This document shows, one piece after another, positions 23,989 through 32,766 of a DNA stretch of 64,000 nt (position 1 is its first letter; each line of letters opens with the position of its first letter). The position numbers and the translations under genes are program-made. The stretch covers positions 2,098,001-2,162,000 of the forward strand of contig NZ_CP074349.1 in NCBI RefSeq assembly GCF_018343775.1, read 5' to 3'. The stretch is from Pseudomonas cichorii. GTDB taxonomy: Bacteria > Pseudomonadota > Gammaproteobacteria > Pseudomonadales > Pseudomonadaceae. The notes beneath the pieces are model-generated. The model had not been told where the DNA came from and made no database searches. It saw only the letters and a list, made by a program, of their open reading frames with translations.

Positions 23989-24735
23989 ATGCAAAACACT
24001 GTGATTCGCTATAACTGCGTGGGCTGCGGGATCTGCTGCAAAGGCCGGCTCATACCCCTGACGCTGACCGAGGCCGAGCAATGGCTGGCCCGCGGACATG
24101 ATGTAGCGGTGGTGCTGGAAGCCTTCAACGAGCTGACCTGGCCAGCCGACTCAAGACAATATGCCCACGGCGCAGGCCGGTCGGTCGCGGTCAACAGTGA
24201 TGACAGCAGCATCCGCGTTATCGCGGTGTTCGTTGCCAATGCGCTCGACCAGTGCCCGAATTTGCGTGCGGATAACCTGTGCGGCATCTATGAAGAGCGC
24301 CCGCTGGTGTGCCGGATTTACCCAATGGAAATCAATCCGTTCATTGAGATGAGCAGTGACAACAAGATCTGTCCGCCCGAGTCCTGGGGCAGTGGAGACA
24401 TTCTTTGTACCGACGGCGTGGCCAACCCCGAGCTTCAGGCATTGGTCAACCGGTCCAGGCAAGCCGATGTGGAAGACGCCGCCACCAAGATCGCCGTTTG
24501 CGCGCAACTGGGCATCAAGGTTGCGAGCTGGAAGGAGAATGCATTCGCCGTCTATTTCCCGGAGCGTCTTAAGCTGATCGATGCGATACGCGACAGCAAG
24601 GAAGCCGCCGTGGATGACTGGACCGAGGGCTGGAAGGTACGGGTGGATGATTCAGAGCTGCGTGAGCGCCTGACTGCGCACCGGGTTCCGCTGGCCAGCA
24701 GTGACGCTGCCGATTATATCTTTCACAGGCTTTAA
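23989..24735 (+). CDS. YkgJ-family cysteine-cluster protein
   Basis: A 248-residue cytoplasmic protein with the putative Zn/Fe-binding cysteine pattern of the YkgJ family (CxxCGxCC form): CVGCGICCKG at about residues 10-19, and later CPNL, LCGIYEERPLVCRIYPM and ICPPESW. The cluster is expected to bind a metal or Fe-S centre; the role of the family is not established. The start is ATG 23989 behind AGGA at 23980. It stands alone, divergent from avrE, with the avrE hrp box in the shared upstream region. Confidence 0.85.
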   Translation: MQNTVIRYNCVGCGICCKGRLIPLTLTEAEQWLARGHDVAVVLEAFNELTWPADSRQYAHGAGRSVAVNSDDSSIRVIAVFVANALDQCPNLRADNLCGIYEERPLVCRIYPMEINPFIEMSSDNKICPPESWGSGDILCTDGVANPELQALVNRSRQADVEDAATKIAVCAQLGIKVASWKENAFAVYFPERLKLIDAIRDSKEAAVDDWTEGWKVRVDDSELRERLTAHRVPLASSDAADYIFHRL

Positions 24736-24862
24736 CGCTTATTGCGTCAATAAATGGATGAATTCAATCCTATAAGTCCATCTTATCAATTAAATGAGTC
24801 GGCCATATCCTAGTGACAACAGGGCACATGCCCCAACCTCACACACAGGGCGTCGCTGACTC

Positions 24863-25765
24863 ATGACTATTTCATCTTCCCTTAACCGCACTCATCACAG
24901 TATTCACGATCACCAGCACAGCTATTTACTGGCGGGTAATGACGAGCAGGCGCGTGCCATCGTCCATCGCACCCATGGCCGAGTGCATGGGCCTGTCACT
25001 CGCCTCATGAGTCCGAGTGACCTTGGCCAGATATTGAAGCCGTTCGTATTTCTCGACATCTTCAGCACTCTGCCAAACGCCAGACCGCAAGGCTTCGGCA
25101 TGCATCCTCATTCCGGCATTGCAACGCTGACTTTCATGGAAGCTGGTGAAGTGATCTACGAAGACACCACTGGCAAGAAAGGTGTTCTACCCACAGGTGG
25201 TGTTGAGTGGATGAGTGCGGGCAATGGCATCTGGCATTCCGGTACGCCGGTCAGTGAAAAGGCGATGCATGGCTTCCAGTTGTGGGTCGCATTGCCTGCT
25301 GCTGAAGAAAACTCACCCCCCGAAAGTCATTACCTTGCCCCTTCGCAGATCCCCCGGGAAGGCCCGGCGCGAGTTCTGCTTGGTCGCTATGGCCATGCAG
25401 AAAGTGCCATCCCGGCACCTTCGGACATGACCTATCTCGCCGTGACGCTGAAAGACGGCGAACGGTGGCGCTTCACTCCGCCATCGGGTCATACCGTGGC
25501 GTGGCTGGCGGTCAGTGAAGGGCGACTTGAGGCCGGTAGCGCTTTGGATACCGGCGAGCTGGTGGTGTTTGAAGAGTCAAACCAGGCCATCGATCTGGTC
25601 GCGCAGGGCACAACCTCTTTTGTACTGGGCTCGGCTGTGAAGCATCCCCACGAACTGGTGATGGGTCATTACTCGGTTCACACCAGCAGGGAAGCCCTTG
25701 CACAAGGTGAAGCCGAGATACAGCGCATCGGTGCTGCTCTGCGGCGCGACGGGCGACTGGGCTAA
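24863..25765 (+). CDS. Pirin family protein
   Basis: A 300-residue bicupin. The N-terminal cupin has the metal-binding motif of pirins: GMHPHSGIATLTFMEAGE (about 73-90, with two His) and later GGVEWMSAGNGIWHSG (about 112-127, His in the second motif). The C-terminal cupin is poorly conserved, as is normal. Some bacterial pirins act as quercetinases or redox sensors. It lies 54 bases before an azoreductase gene, a common pairing that suggests a shared quinone/flavonoid role (inference). Confidence 0.9.
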   Translation: MTISSSLNRTHHSIHDHQHSYLLAGNDEQARAIVHRTHGRVHGPVTRLMSPSDLGQILKPFVFLDIFSTLPNARPQGFGMHPHSGIATLTFMEAGEVIYEDTTGKKGVLPTGGVEWMSAGNGIWHSGTPVSEKAMHGFQLWVALPAAEENSPPESHYLAPSQIPREGPARVLLGRYGHAESAIPAPSDMTYLAVTLKDGERWRFTPPSGHTVAWLAVSEGRLEAGSALDTGELVVFEESNQAIDLVAQGTTSFVLGSAVKHPHELVMGHYSVHTSREALAQGEAEIQRIGAALRRDGRLG

Positions 25766-25819
25766 CACCCTTCAGCATCATTTCAGAACGAATATTTCAG
25801 CCAAAGTAAGGAGTTACCC

Positions 25820-26431
25820 ATGAACATTCTTCACCTCGATTCGAGCATCCTGGGCGCCCATTCGGTCAGCCGCGCACTGTCTACACAGATTGTCGCAAAA
25901 CTGCAGAGTGAAACGCCGAATGCCGTCGTGACCTATCGGGACCTGGCAGCAACGCCGGTACCGCATCTGTCCGCCGCTTATCTCACGGCTCTACAAGCCA
26001 CAGGCGTTGATCACTCGCCGGAGATACAACGCGACCTTGAGATTGGTGCGGCCACCTTGCAGGAGTTTCAGGCTGCCGACACCATCGTGATAGGTGTCGC
26101 GTTCTACAACTTCACCGTGCCTACACAACTCAAGGCCTGGATCGACCGGGTTCTTGTGGCAGGCCAGACCTTCCGCTACACGGAGCAAGGGCCTGAAGGA
26201 CTGGCGGGTGGAAAACGTGTCATCCTGGCGGTCGCACGTGGCGGTAACTATGGACCAGACTCGCCGATTGCCAGTATGGAACATGGCGAAACCTACCTGC
26301 GCACCGCGCTCAACTTCATCGGCATCACCAACCCCGAGGTCATCCTGGCCGAGGGTGTTGCCTTCGGCCCCGATCAGCGTGCTGCTGCGATTAGCGCCGC
26401 CGAGCAGCGGATTGCCGAGCTTTCTGTCTGA
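25820..26431 (+). CDS. azoR: FMN-dependent NADH-azoreductase
   Basis: A 203-residue flavodoxin-fold oxidoreductase that reduces quinones and azo compounds with NADH. The N-terminus MNILHLDSSILGAHSVSR carries the phosphate-binding loop for FMN; the block FYNFTVPTQLKAWIDRV (about 96-112) is characteristic of AzoR, and ARGGNYG (about 140) binds the isoalloxazine side. It starts behind AAGGAG at 25808-25813. Length agrees with E. coli AzoR (201). Confidence 0.92.
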   Translation: MNILHLDSSILGAHSVSRALSTQIVAKLQSETPNAVVTYRDLAATPVPHLSAAYLTALQATGVDHSPEIQRDLEIGAATLQEFQAADTIVIGVAFYNFTVPTQLKAWIDRVLVAGQTFRYTEQGPEGLAGGKRVILAVARGGNYGPDSPIASMEHGETYLRTALNFIGITNPEVILAEGVAFGPDQRAAAISAAEQRIAELSV

Positions 26432-26550
26432 TTCCGTAATACCGTCCCTGTCGGGCCGACCAGACCAAATCCATCTCGCTTACTTCTCCTCCGTAGCCAA
26501 TCCAGGCTGGCCGCAATGGCTACCTGGACTCGGCGCATACGCCCAGCTTG

Positions 26551-26584
26551 ACGACATTGCTGCGACACGCCAGCGATACGATCT
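26551..26584. repeat. Left copy of a 34-bp imperfect direct repeat flanking the RND pump genes
   Basis: ACGACATTGCTGCGACACGC and the following CAG-N3-TACGAT match the copy at 31037-31070 at about 26 of 34 positions. It lies in the 256-base gap between azoR and the membrane fusion protein gene; otherwise I see no gene in that gap. Confidence 0.6.
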
Positions 26585-26687
26585 GACTCCTCAAAAAACG
26601 CAGGTAGCCCAGGGATGATTTCAGCCTTGGGCACCACCAGCGGTACTTCTTCTTCCCGATACTCCCCCCAACTTAGAACACACCCCT

Positions 26688-27890
26688 ATGACAGTAAAAA
26701 ACTGTGCGCCCAATACCAAATCAACAGACGAACACCAACGTAACCTGGCAATTGCGGCGCTGAGCCTGTTTGTCTTGCTGGTTGTCGGGGCTATTTTCTG
26801 GCAGGTGTTGTATCTGCGGGACGTTCCACCCTCAGAGCCGACCACTGATGCCCTGATAGCAATGACGGTTACCGATGCGCCCGTGCGGTTGGCTGAATGG
26901 CCGGTCCATTTGAATGCCTCCGGTGCAATTGAGCCATGGCAGGAGGCGGTTATCGGCGCACAGGTCAGTGGGGTTCGACTCACTGAGTTGCTTGTTGGCC
27001 CGGGGGATGTGGTGCGTCGAGGCCAAGTGTTGGCGCGATTTGAAACCGAGGCCTTGCGCGCCGATGTTGCGCAATTGCATGCGGCACTCAGGCAGTCGAA
27101 AGCTCTGGCTGTACAAGCGGTTGCCAATCGTGAGCGCGCACTCAAACTCAAGGAAGTGGGGGCCATGAGCGAGCAGGACATATCGAACTCGGTGACCGAG
27201 GCTGAAACAGCCTTGGCACAGGTTGAGTCCAGCCAGGCTCAAGTGACGTATCGGGAGTTACAGCTCAGGTATGCAACGGTTGTATCGCCCGATGATGGTG
27301 TGATCAGTACCCGCACTGCAACGATTGGCACAGTAGGCGCGGTCGGCGATGAGCTGTTTCGGCTCATACGCCAGAGTCGACTCGAATGGCGAGGTGAGCT
27401 TACCGCTGCGCAGGCAGGGCAGGTGGCTGCTGGCCAGATTGTGACGTTGGCGCTGCCAGATGGCCGGGGCGCGCAAGCAACGGTCAGGCAAATGGCACCC
27501 GCGTTGAACGCTCAAACGCGCCTCGCAATGGTGTATGCAGACATCATTTCGGGCAGCACAGCGCGAGCTGGCATGTACGTACAAGGGCGCATTTCAGTGA
27601 CGCAGCAGAATGCGTTGGTGGTGCCCGCTGGCAGTGTCTTTATCCGCGATGGGCATAGCCATGTATTCAGGCTCGATACGCAACAAGGTGCTGCGAAGGT
27701 ATCTCTTCAGGTCGTGAAGACTGGCCGCCGTCAGGCTCAGGATGTAGAGATTGTGCAGGGTTTGAGTGAGGGCGATCGTGTTGTGGTACAGGGCGCCGGT
27801 TTTGTGAATGATGGCGACAGCGTAAGGATTGTTCAGGCACCTGCGGTTGCGATTTCTGCTACGACAGTTGCAAACGGAGCAGAGAAATGA
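26688..27890 (+). CDS. RND efflux membrane fusion protein
   Basis: A 400-residue periplasmic adaptor of the AcrA/MexE type. An N-terminal membrane anchor (about residues 18-42) replaces a cleavable signal. The biotinyl-lipoyl half-motif VSGVRLTELLVGPGDVVRRG (about 94-113) is followed by an alpha-hairpin (about 120-190) and by beta-barrel and membrane-proximal domains (about 240-385). It links the inner-membrane pump to an outer-membrane channel. Its stop overlaps the pump start (ATGA), so the two are coupled. No outer-membrane factor gene is adjacent. Confidence 0.9.
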   Translation: MTVKNCAPNTKSTDEHQRNLAIAALSLFVLLVVGAIFWQVLYLRDVPPSEPTTDALIAMTVTDAPVRLAEWPVHLNASGAIEPWQEAVIGAQVSGVRLTELLVGPGDVVRRGQVLARFETEALRADVAQLHAALRQSKALAVQAVANRERALKLKEVGAMSEQDISNSVTEAETALAQVESSQAQVTYRELQLRYATVVSPDDGVISTRTATIGTVGAVGDELFRLIRQSRLEWRGELTAAQAGQVAAGQIVTLALPDGRGAQATVRQMAPALNAQTRLAMVYADIISGSTARAGMYVQGRISVTQQNALVVPAGSVFIRDGHSHVFRLDTQQGAAKVSLQVVKTGRRQAQDVEIVQGLSEGDRVVVQGAGFVNDGDSVRIVQAPAVAISATTVANGAEK

Positions 27891-30800
27891 ACCTGGCTAC
27901 CTGGTCCATACGCAATCCGATCCCCTCTATTCTGCTGTTTGCACTGCTTATCCTGGCGGGCACATGGGGGCTGTGGACGTTACCGATTCAGGATATGCCT
28001 GATGTCGATATGCCGGTTGTTCGCATAGCGCTTTCGCAACCCGGTGCTGCACCTGCTCAGCTTGAAACCGAAGTGGCGCGTAAAATCGAAGACTCTCTGG
28101 CCACACTGGATAGAATCAAGCACATAAGAACCTTGATCACCGAGAGTTCCGTGAATATTTCGGTGGAATTCGAGCTGGGCAAGCCTCTTTCCGATGCATT
28201 GATGGAATCCAGGGATGCCGTTGATCGTGTTCGCTCCGACTTGCCTGACGATCTACTGGAGCCGCAGGTAAGCGCTGTGCGTGCGAGTAGTGAAGCTATT
28301 CAGACTTATGCCATCGCCATGCCAGCCATGAACGAAGAGGCTTTGTCATGGTTTGTGGATGACACGGTAGCCAAGGTGATATTGGGGGTAAAAGGTGTCG
28401 GTCGTTTCGAGCGTATCGGTGGTGTGATGCGGGAAGTACGGGTGACTCTGGACCCCGCTTTACTCATCGCCCACGCTGCGACTGTCGGCGAAGTCTCGCT
28501 TGCATTGAGCAACGCTCAGCAGCAAAGCTCAGGAGGGCGCGCCAGACTTGGTGGTGGCGAACAGGCGGTGCGGACTATTTCACTGGCCGGCCAGGCTTCC
28601 GAGTTGTCGGCATTGCCGATTGCGTTGTCGGACGGACGATCACTGCGACTGGATCAGTTGGCAACGGTCACTGATACGGTTGCCGAACGCAGTCAGATAG
28701 CACTGTTGGACGGGAAGCCTGTTGTCGGTTTCCGGATCTACCCATCCATGGGGCAGGACGTTACTCGAATCGCAGCCGGTGTAAAGACGGCGCTGGCCGG
28801 GTTGCAGCAAAAGCGTCCGGGCATGCAGAGCACTCTGGTCACTAACAGCGTTGATTACACGCAAGAGCAATTCGATGGCTCGCTGTTCATGCTCTACGAA
28901 GGGGCGTTATTGGCTGTGCTGGTGGTCTGGTTCTTCCTGCGGGACTGGCGAGCCATGTTGATAGCCGCTTCGGCACTGCCTTTGTCGATTCTTCCGACAT
29001 TCGCTGCCATGGCGTGGTTTGGTTTTTCGCTTAATACGGTAAGCCTGTTGGCGCTGGCAGTCATAGTCGGCATCCTGGTGGACGATGCGATTGTGGAAGT
29101 CGAGAACATTGAACGCCATGCACGCATGGGCAAGCCTATGGAGCAAGCAACGGCTGATGCTGTTACCGAGATAGCGCTGGCGGTGATTGCTACCACAATG
29201 GCGCTTGTCGTCGTGTTTCTCCCCACCGCGATGATGGGCGGGGTGCCCGGCCTGTTCTTTCGAGAGTTTGGTTGGACCGCAGTGGTTGCGGTGCTGGCTT
29301 CGTTATTGGTAGCCCGGCTGATTACTCCGATGATGGCAGTCCGGTTTCTGAAACCGTATCCCCCTCGTGCGGATGAATCCGAAGGGGGGGATGGCCGCGT
29401 GATGCGCACCTATCTGCGTCTGGCCAATTGGTGCCTTATGCATCGCAAATCCACGCTGGCCCTGACATTTGCATTCATGGTCGGTTCGTTGGCTCTCGTA
29501 CCTTACTTGCCAACGGGTTTAATGCCGGCTTCTGACCGTGGATACACCACAATCAGCATCGAATTACCTCCTGGCAGTGCACTACAGGATACCCTGACAA
29601 CCGCCGAAGCGGCTCGTGCCCGACTGGCCACGCTGCCTGGCGTCCAGAGGGTGTTATCTACTGTGGGGGCGGCGCAGGCGGACAGTGATAATTTACAGGG
29701 TGGAGACGTGCGTCGCGGAGCGTTGGATGTGACGTTGATGCCTCGCGCCGAACGTGGCGATCAAACGTCGATTGAAAACACCCTGCGTGCAGCACTGCAG
29801 AGTGTACCGGGGGCACGTTTTACCGTAGGCAGCGGTAATATCGGCGAACAAATGTCGATCATTCTGACCAGTGATGACGCTGTCGCACTGAAAGTCAGTG
29901 CTCAGGCTATCGAGTCTGAGCTTCGAGGAGTACGCGGCTTGTACAACGTCAGTTCTACGGCAAGCCTGGAGCGCCCGGAAATTACCGTCCGGCCCGATCT
30001 GGTAAGGGCTTCCGAGTCTGGCGTCAGTACAGCCGCAATTGGCGAGACGGTACGTATCGCAACGGCCGGAGATACGGACTCACGACTTGCGCGGCTCAAT
30101 CTCGACAATCGACAGGTGTATATACGCACACAACTGCCTGAGGCTGTTCAGCAGGATGTCGAGTCCTTGAGCAATCTTCGAGTGCGGGGCCGCGAGGGGC
30201 TTGTGCCGCTTGGGAATGTGGCACACATCAGCATCGGCAGTGGTCCGGCACAGATTGAGCGCTATGATCGGCGCCGCTACGTGACCATCAGTGCCGAACT
30301 GGGTGGGACGCCCCTTGGCCAGGCGCTTGCTGACACCCTGGCTTTACCTGCGGTGCAAGCCATGCCGTCGAGTGTGCAGATTGTTCAGGCAGATGATGCC
30401 GAACTCATGGAAGAGTTGGGGCTTGGCTTCGGGTTGGCCAGCCTTATTGGTGTGGTGTGTGTTTACTGTGTTCTGGTGTTGCTCTTCAAGGATTTCCTGC
30501 ATCCGGTCACCATTCTTTCGGCTATTCCTCTGTCAATGGGCGGGGCTTTTGTCGGTCTGCTCGTTGCGGATAGCGAGTTGAGTATCCCGTCAATGATCGG
30601 GCTTATCATGCTGATGGGTATTGTGACCAAAAACTCGATTCTGCTTGTCGAATACACGATTGTAACGATACGTGAGCAGGGCGTGGCGTTGAATACGGCG
30701 CTGCTTGACGCTTGTCACAAACGTGCGCGCCCCATCGTGATGACCACTATTGCAATGATCGCCGGCATGTTGCCGATCGGGTTGGGGTTGGGGGCCGATG

Positions 30801-30970
30801 CGAGTTTTCGCCAACCGATGGCGGTGGCAGTGATCGGCGGACTAATCACATCCACTGCTCTCAGCCTGCTCGTCGTCCCAGTGGTCTTTTCCTGTATGGA
30901 GAGTGCGCAGCGCCGGATTCGCCACTGGCTTTCTCCACGTTCTACGACAGGGCTCCTGCGTACTGTGTGA
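27887..30970 (+). CDS. RND multidrug efflux transporter
   Basis: A 1027-residue inner-membrane antiporter of the AcrB/HAE1 superfamily. It has twelve predicted membrane segments in two halves, with large periplasmic loops after segments 1 and 7. The N-terminus (NPIPSILLFALLILAGTWGL) is segment 1; the proton-relay acidic pair is within VIVGILVDDAIVEVENIER (about 391-409). The second half has LIMLMGIVTKNSILLVEY (about 905-922). Substrate range is unknown. It overlaps the fusion protein gene by 4 bases and is followed by mipA and a two-component system on the same strand. Confidence 0.92.
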   Translation: MNLATWSIRNPIPSILLFALLILAGTWGLWTLPIQDMPDVDMPVVRIALSQPGAAPAQLETEVARKIEDSLATLDRIKHIRTLITESSVNISVEFELGKPLSDALMESRDAVDRVRSDLPDDLLEPQVSAVRASSEAIQTYAIAMPAMNEEALSWFVDDTVAKVILGVKGVGRFERIGGVMREVRVTLDPALLIAHAATVGEVSLALSNAQQQSSGGRARLGGGEQAVRTISLAGQASELSALPIALSDGRSLRLDQLATVTDTVAERSQIALLDGKPVVGFRIYPSMGQDVTRIAAGVKTALAGLQQKRPGMQSTLVTNSVDYTQEQFDGSLFMLYEGALLAVLVVWFFLRDWRAMLIAASALPLSILPTFAAMAWFGFSLNTVSLLALAVIVGILVDDAIVEVENIERHARMGKPMEQATADAVTEIALAVIATTMALVVVFLPTAMMGGVPGLFFREFGWTAVVAVLASLLVARLITPMMAVRFLKPYPPRADESEGGDGRVMRTYLRLANWCLMHRKSTLALTFAFMVGSLALVPYLPTGLMPASDRGYTTISIELPPGSALQDTLTTAEAARARLATLPGVQRVLSTVGAAQADSDNLQGGDVRRGALDVTLMPRAERGDQTSIENTLRAALQSVPGARFTVGSGNIGEQMSIILTSDDAVALKVSAQAIESELRGVRGLYNVSSTASLERPEITVRPDLVRASESGVSTAAIGETVRIATAGDTDSRLARLNLDNRQVYIRTQLPEAVQQDVESLSNLRVRGREGLVPLGNVAHISIGSGPAQIERYDRRRYVTISAELGGTPLGQALADTLALPAVQAMPSSVQIVQADDAELMEELGLGFGLASLIGVVCVYCVLVLLFKDFLHPVTILSAIPLSMGGAFVGLLVADSELSIPSMIGLIMLMGIVTKNSILLVEYTIVTIREQGVALNTALLDACHKRARPIVMTTIAMIAGMLPIGLGLGADASFRQPMAVAVIGGLITSTALSLLVVPVVFSCMESAQRRIRHWLSPRSTTGLLRTV

Positions 30971-31036
30971 CGATGGCAAGCCTCCCTGATGCTCGCACCT
31001 GTGCTATACCCGGACAGCCAGGTGCCAACGTCCTTT

Positions 31037-31070
31037 ACGACATTGTTACGACACGCCAGACGTACGATTC
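31037..31070. repeat. Right copy of the 34-bp direct repeat flanking the RND pump genes
   Basis: ACGACATTGTTACGACACGC and the following CAG-N3-TACGAT match the left copy at 26551-26584. It lies 67 bases after the pump stop in the 198-base gap before the MipA/OmpV gene. The two copies enclose exactly the two efflux genes. Confidence 0.6.
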
Positions 31071-31168
31071 GATTGCTTGAAAACCTTGGGGTGTAAACCC
31101 GGCCTGGCACGCTGTCTTGCCAGGTTGTGCGCCCCCGATCCTGAAACCAATCGGAACTCCTGGCACTT

Positions 31169-31954
31169 ATGAATAAATCCTGCTCAGTCCTGGCCTGCTT
31201 GCTCACCCTGCCAACCCTCGCTACCGCGCAGACGGCCTCACAGGCTGACTCCCCACGCTGGGGCTTGGGGTTGGGCGTTGGGATATCGGAAAGTCCTTAC
31301 GCGGGTGAAGGTACAAAAATCACACCGTTGCCACTGATTCATTATGAAGGGGAGCGGTTTTTCGTACGTGGCCTGACCGGTGGCGCGCATCTGATTCGCA
31401 ATGAAGGCTTCGAGCTGAATGCCATTGCCTCGCTACGGATGGACGGGATAGATGCCAAGGATTTTGGTCGTAAGGAACTGGCCCGTAACGGTATCGACAG
31501 AAACCTGCTCGAAGATCGTGACAATGGTCTGGACATGGGCCTCTCTGCCTCATGGCGGGGGGCAGCAGGCAAGTTTGAATTGGTCGCCAAGACCGACGTA
31601 AGTGGTGCCAGTGAGGGGTTTGAACTGTCGGCCAAGTACGGTTATGAGTTTGAAGTCGGTCGCGGCAGCCTTGAACCGACCATCAGTGTCAGCCACCTCT
31701 CCAAGGATACGGCGAACTACTACTACGGCACCCTGAAAGACGAAGTGGCGCGAGGCGTCGTTGACTACAAGCCTGGCGCATCGACTATCCCTGAGCTAGG
31801 CCTGACTTACATCCACCCGATCGGCCAGAACTGGCAGTTCATGAGTTCTGCGCACTACAAGTTCCTGCCCAATGACATTCGCGACAGCCCGCTGCTTGAG
31901 GATGACACCCATGGCGAAGGATCGGTTATGTTTGGCATCTCGCGGCGCTTCTGA
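31169..31954 (+). CDS. MipA/OmpV family outer-membrane protein
   Basis: A 261-residue outer-membrane beta-barrel. A signal peptide ends near residue 21 (LPTLATAQ). The mature part alternates amphipathic strands and has the family features RWGLGLGVGISESPYAGEG near its start and a terminal aromatic (SRRF) for outer-membrane insertion. Relatives scaffold murein enzymes or respond to antibiotics. It lies just before a two-component system; mipA genes often belong to such regulons. Function not resolved. Confidence 0.88.
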   Translation: MNKSCSVLACLLTLPTLATAQTASQADSPRWGLGLGVGISESPYAGEGTKITPLPLIHYEGERFFVRGLTGGAHLIRNEGFELNAIASLRMDGIDAKDFGRKELARNGIDRNLLEDRDNGLDMGLSASWRGAAGKFELVAKTDVSGASEGFELSAKYGYEFEVGRGSLEPTISVSHLSKDTANYYYGTLKDEVARGVVDYKPGASTIPELGLTYIHPIGQNWQFMSSAHYKFLPNDIRDSPLLEDDTHGEGSVMFGISRRF

Positions 31955-32052
31955 GGCAAGGCACCGTTGCCTGCTTTACCCTACCTATCGTTCGTGGAAA
32001 GAAACTGCAATTCGCAACCCTCTTACATTTCCGTTGTGAAAAGGTCTGTCAA

Positions 32053-32766
32053 ATGAACCCTGGCCTGGCTCATCCGATATCGTTACAAGTCCTTATCATC
32101 GAGGATAACCGCTTGCTTGCAGCCAACATGTTTGACTATCTGGAAGCCTGCGGACATATCCCGGATGCAGCACCCGATGGCCAGTCAGGGTTGAGCCTTG
32201 CGATCCAGAACCGCTACGACGCGATCATTCTGGACTGGATGTTGCCACGAATGGACGGCATGAGCGTCCTGCGCAAACTACGAGAGGAGCATAGGTGTAT
32301 AACGCCCATTATCATGCTCACCGCCAAAGACCAGCTCGAAGGCAAATTGTTGAGTTTTGAACAGGGCGCAGACGACTACCTTGTCAAACCTGTTGCTTTG
32401 CCGGAGCTCGAAATCCGCTTGCGCGTCATGGTCAGTCGCGCCAAGGCCAGTGCGGCGGCAGGGCGCATATTGCGAATACGCGATTTGACATACAACCTGG
32501 ACAGCCAGGAGGTTACAAGAGGCTTGCGCACGATAACGCTCTCCGGGACGCTGCGTAATGTCTTGGAGTTGTTGATGCGCGAGTCGCCAAGAACGGTACG
32601 TCGTGATCGTCTCGAGGGGTTGATCTGGGGCGAAAGTGTCCCGGATGGAGATCTGCTGCGCTCGCATATGCACCTGTTGCGTCGCGCCATCGATCAGCAT
32701 GGCGAAGACAAGCTTCTCCATACGATTACCGGCACTGGCTATCGTCTGGGTGAGAGCGGCGAATGA
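32053..32766 (+). CDS. OmpR/PhoB-type response regulator
   Basis: A 237-residue DNA-binding response regulator. The receiver domain (about 10-130) has the acidic pair in IIEDN, the phosphoacceptor Asp in IILDWMLPRMDG (about 59-70), Thr in MLTAKD and Lys in YLVKP. A winged-helix DNA-binding domain follows (about 140-235, ending HTITGTGYRLGE). It overlaps the sensor kinase by 4 bases (ATGA). Likely targets are the preceding mipA and efflux genes (inference from position). Confidence 0.93.
   Translation: MNPGLAHPISLQVLIIEDNRLLAANMFDYLEACGHIPDAAPDGQSGLSLAIQNRYDAIILDWMLPRMDGMSVLRKLREEHRCITPIIMLTAKDQLEGKLLSFEQGADDYLVKPVALPELEIRLRVMVSRAKASAAAGRILRIRDLTYNLDSQEVTRGLRTITLSGTLRNVLELLMRESPRTVRRDRLEGLIWGESVPDGDLLRSHMHLLRRAIDQHGEDKLLHTITGTGYRLGESGE

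Noticed and set aside
26094..26618. 174-codon frame overlapping azoR
   Set aside because: It runs out of frame through azoR and has no ribosome site; only its tail overlaps the repeat at 26551.
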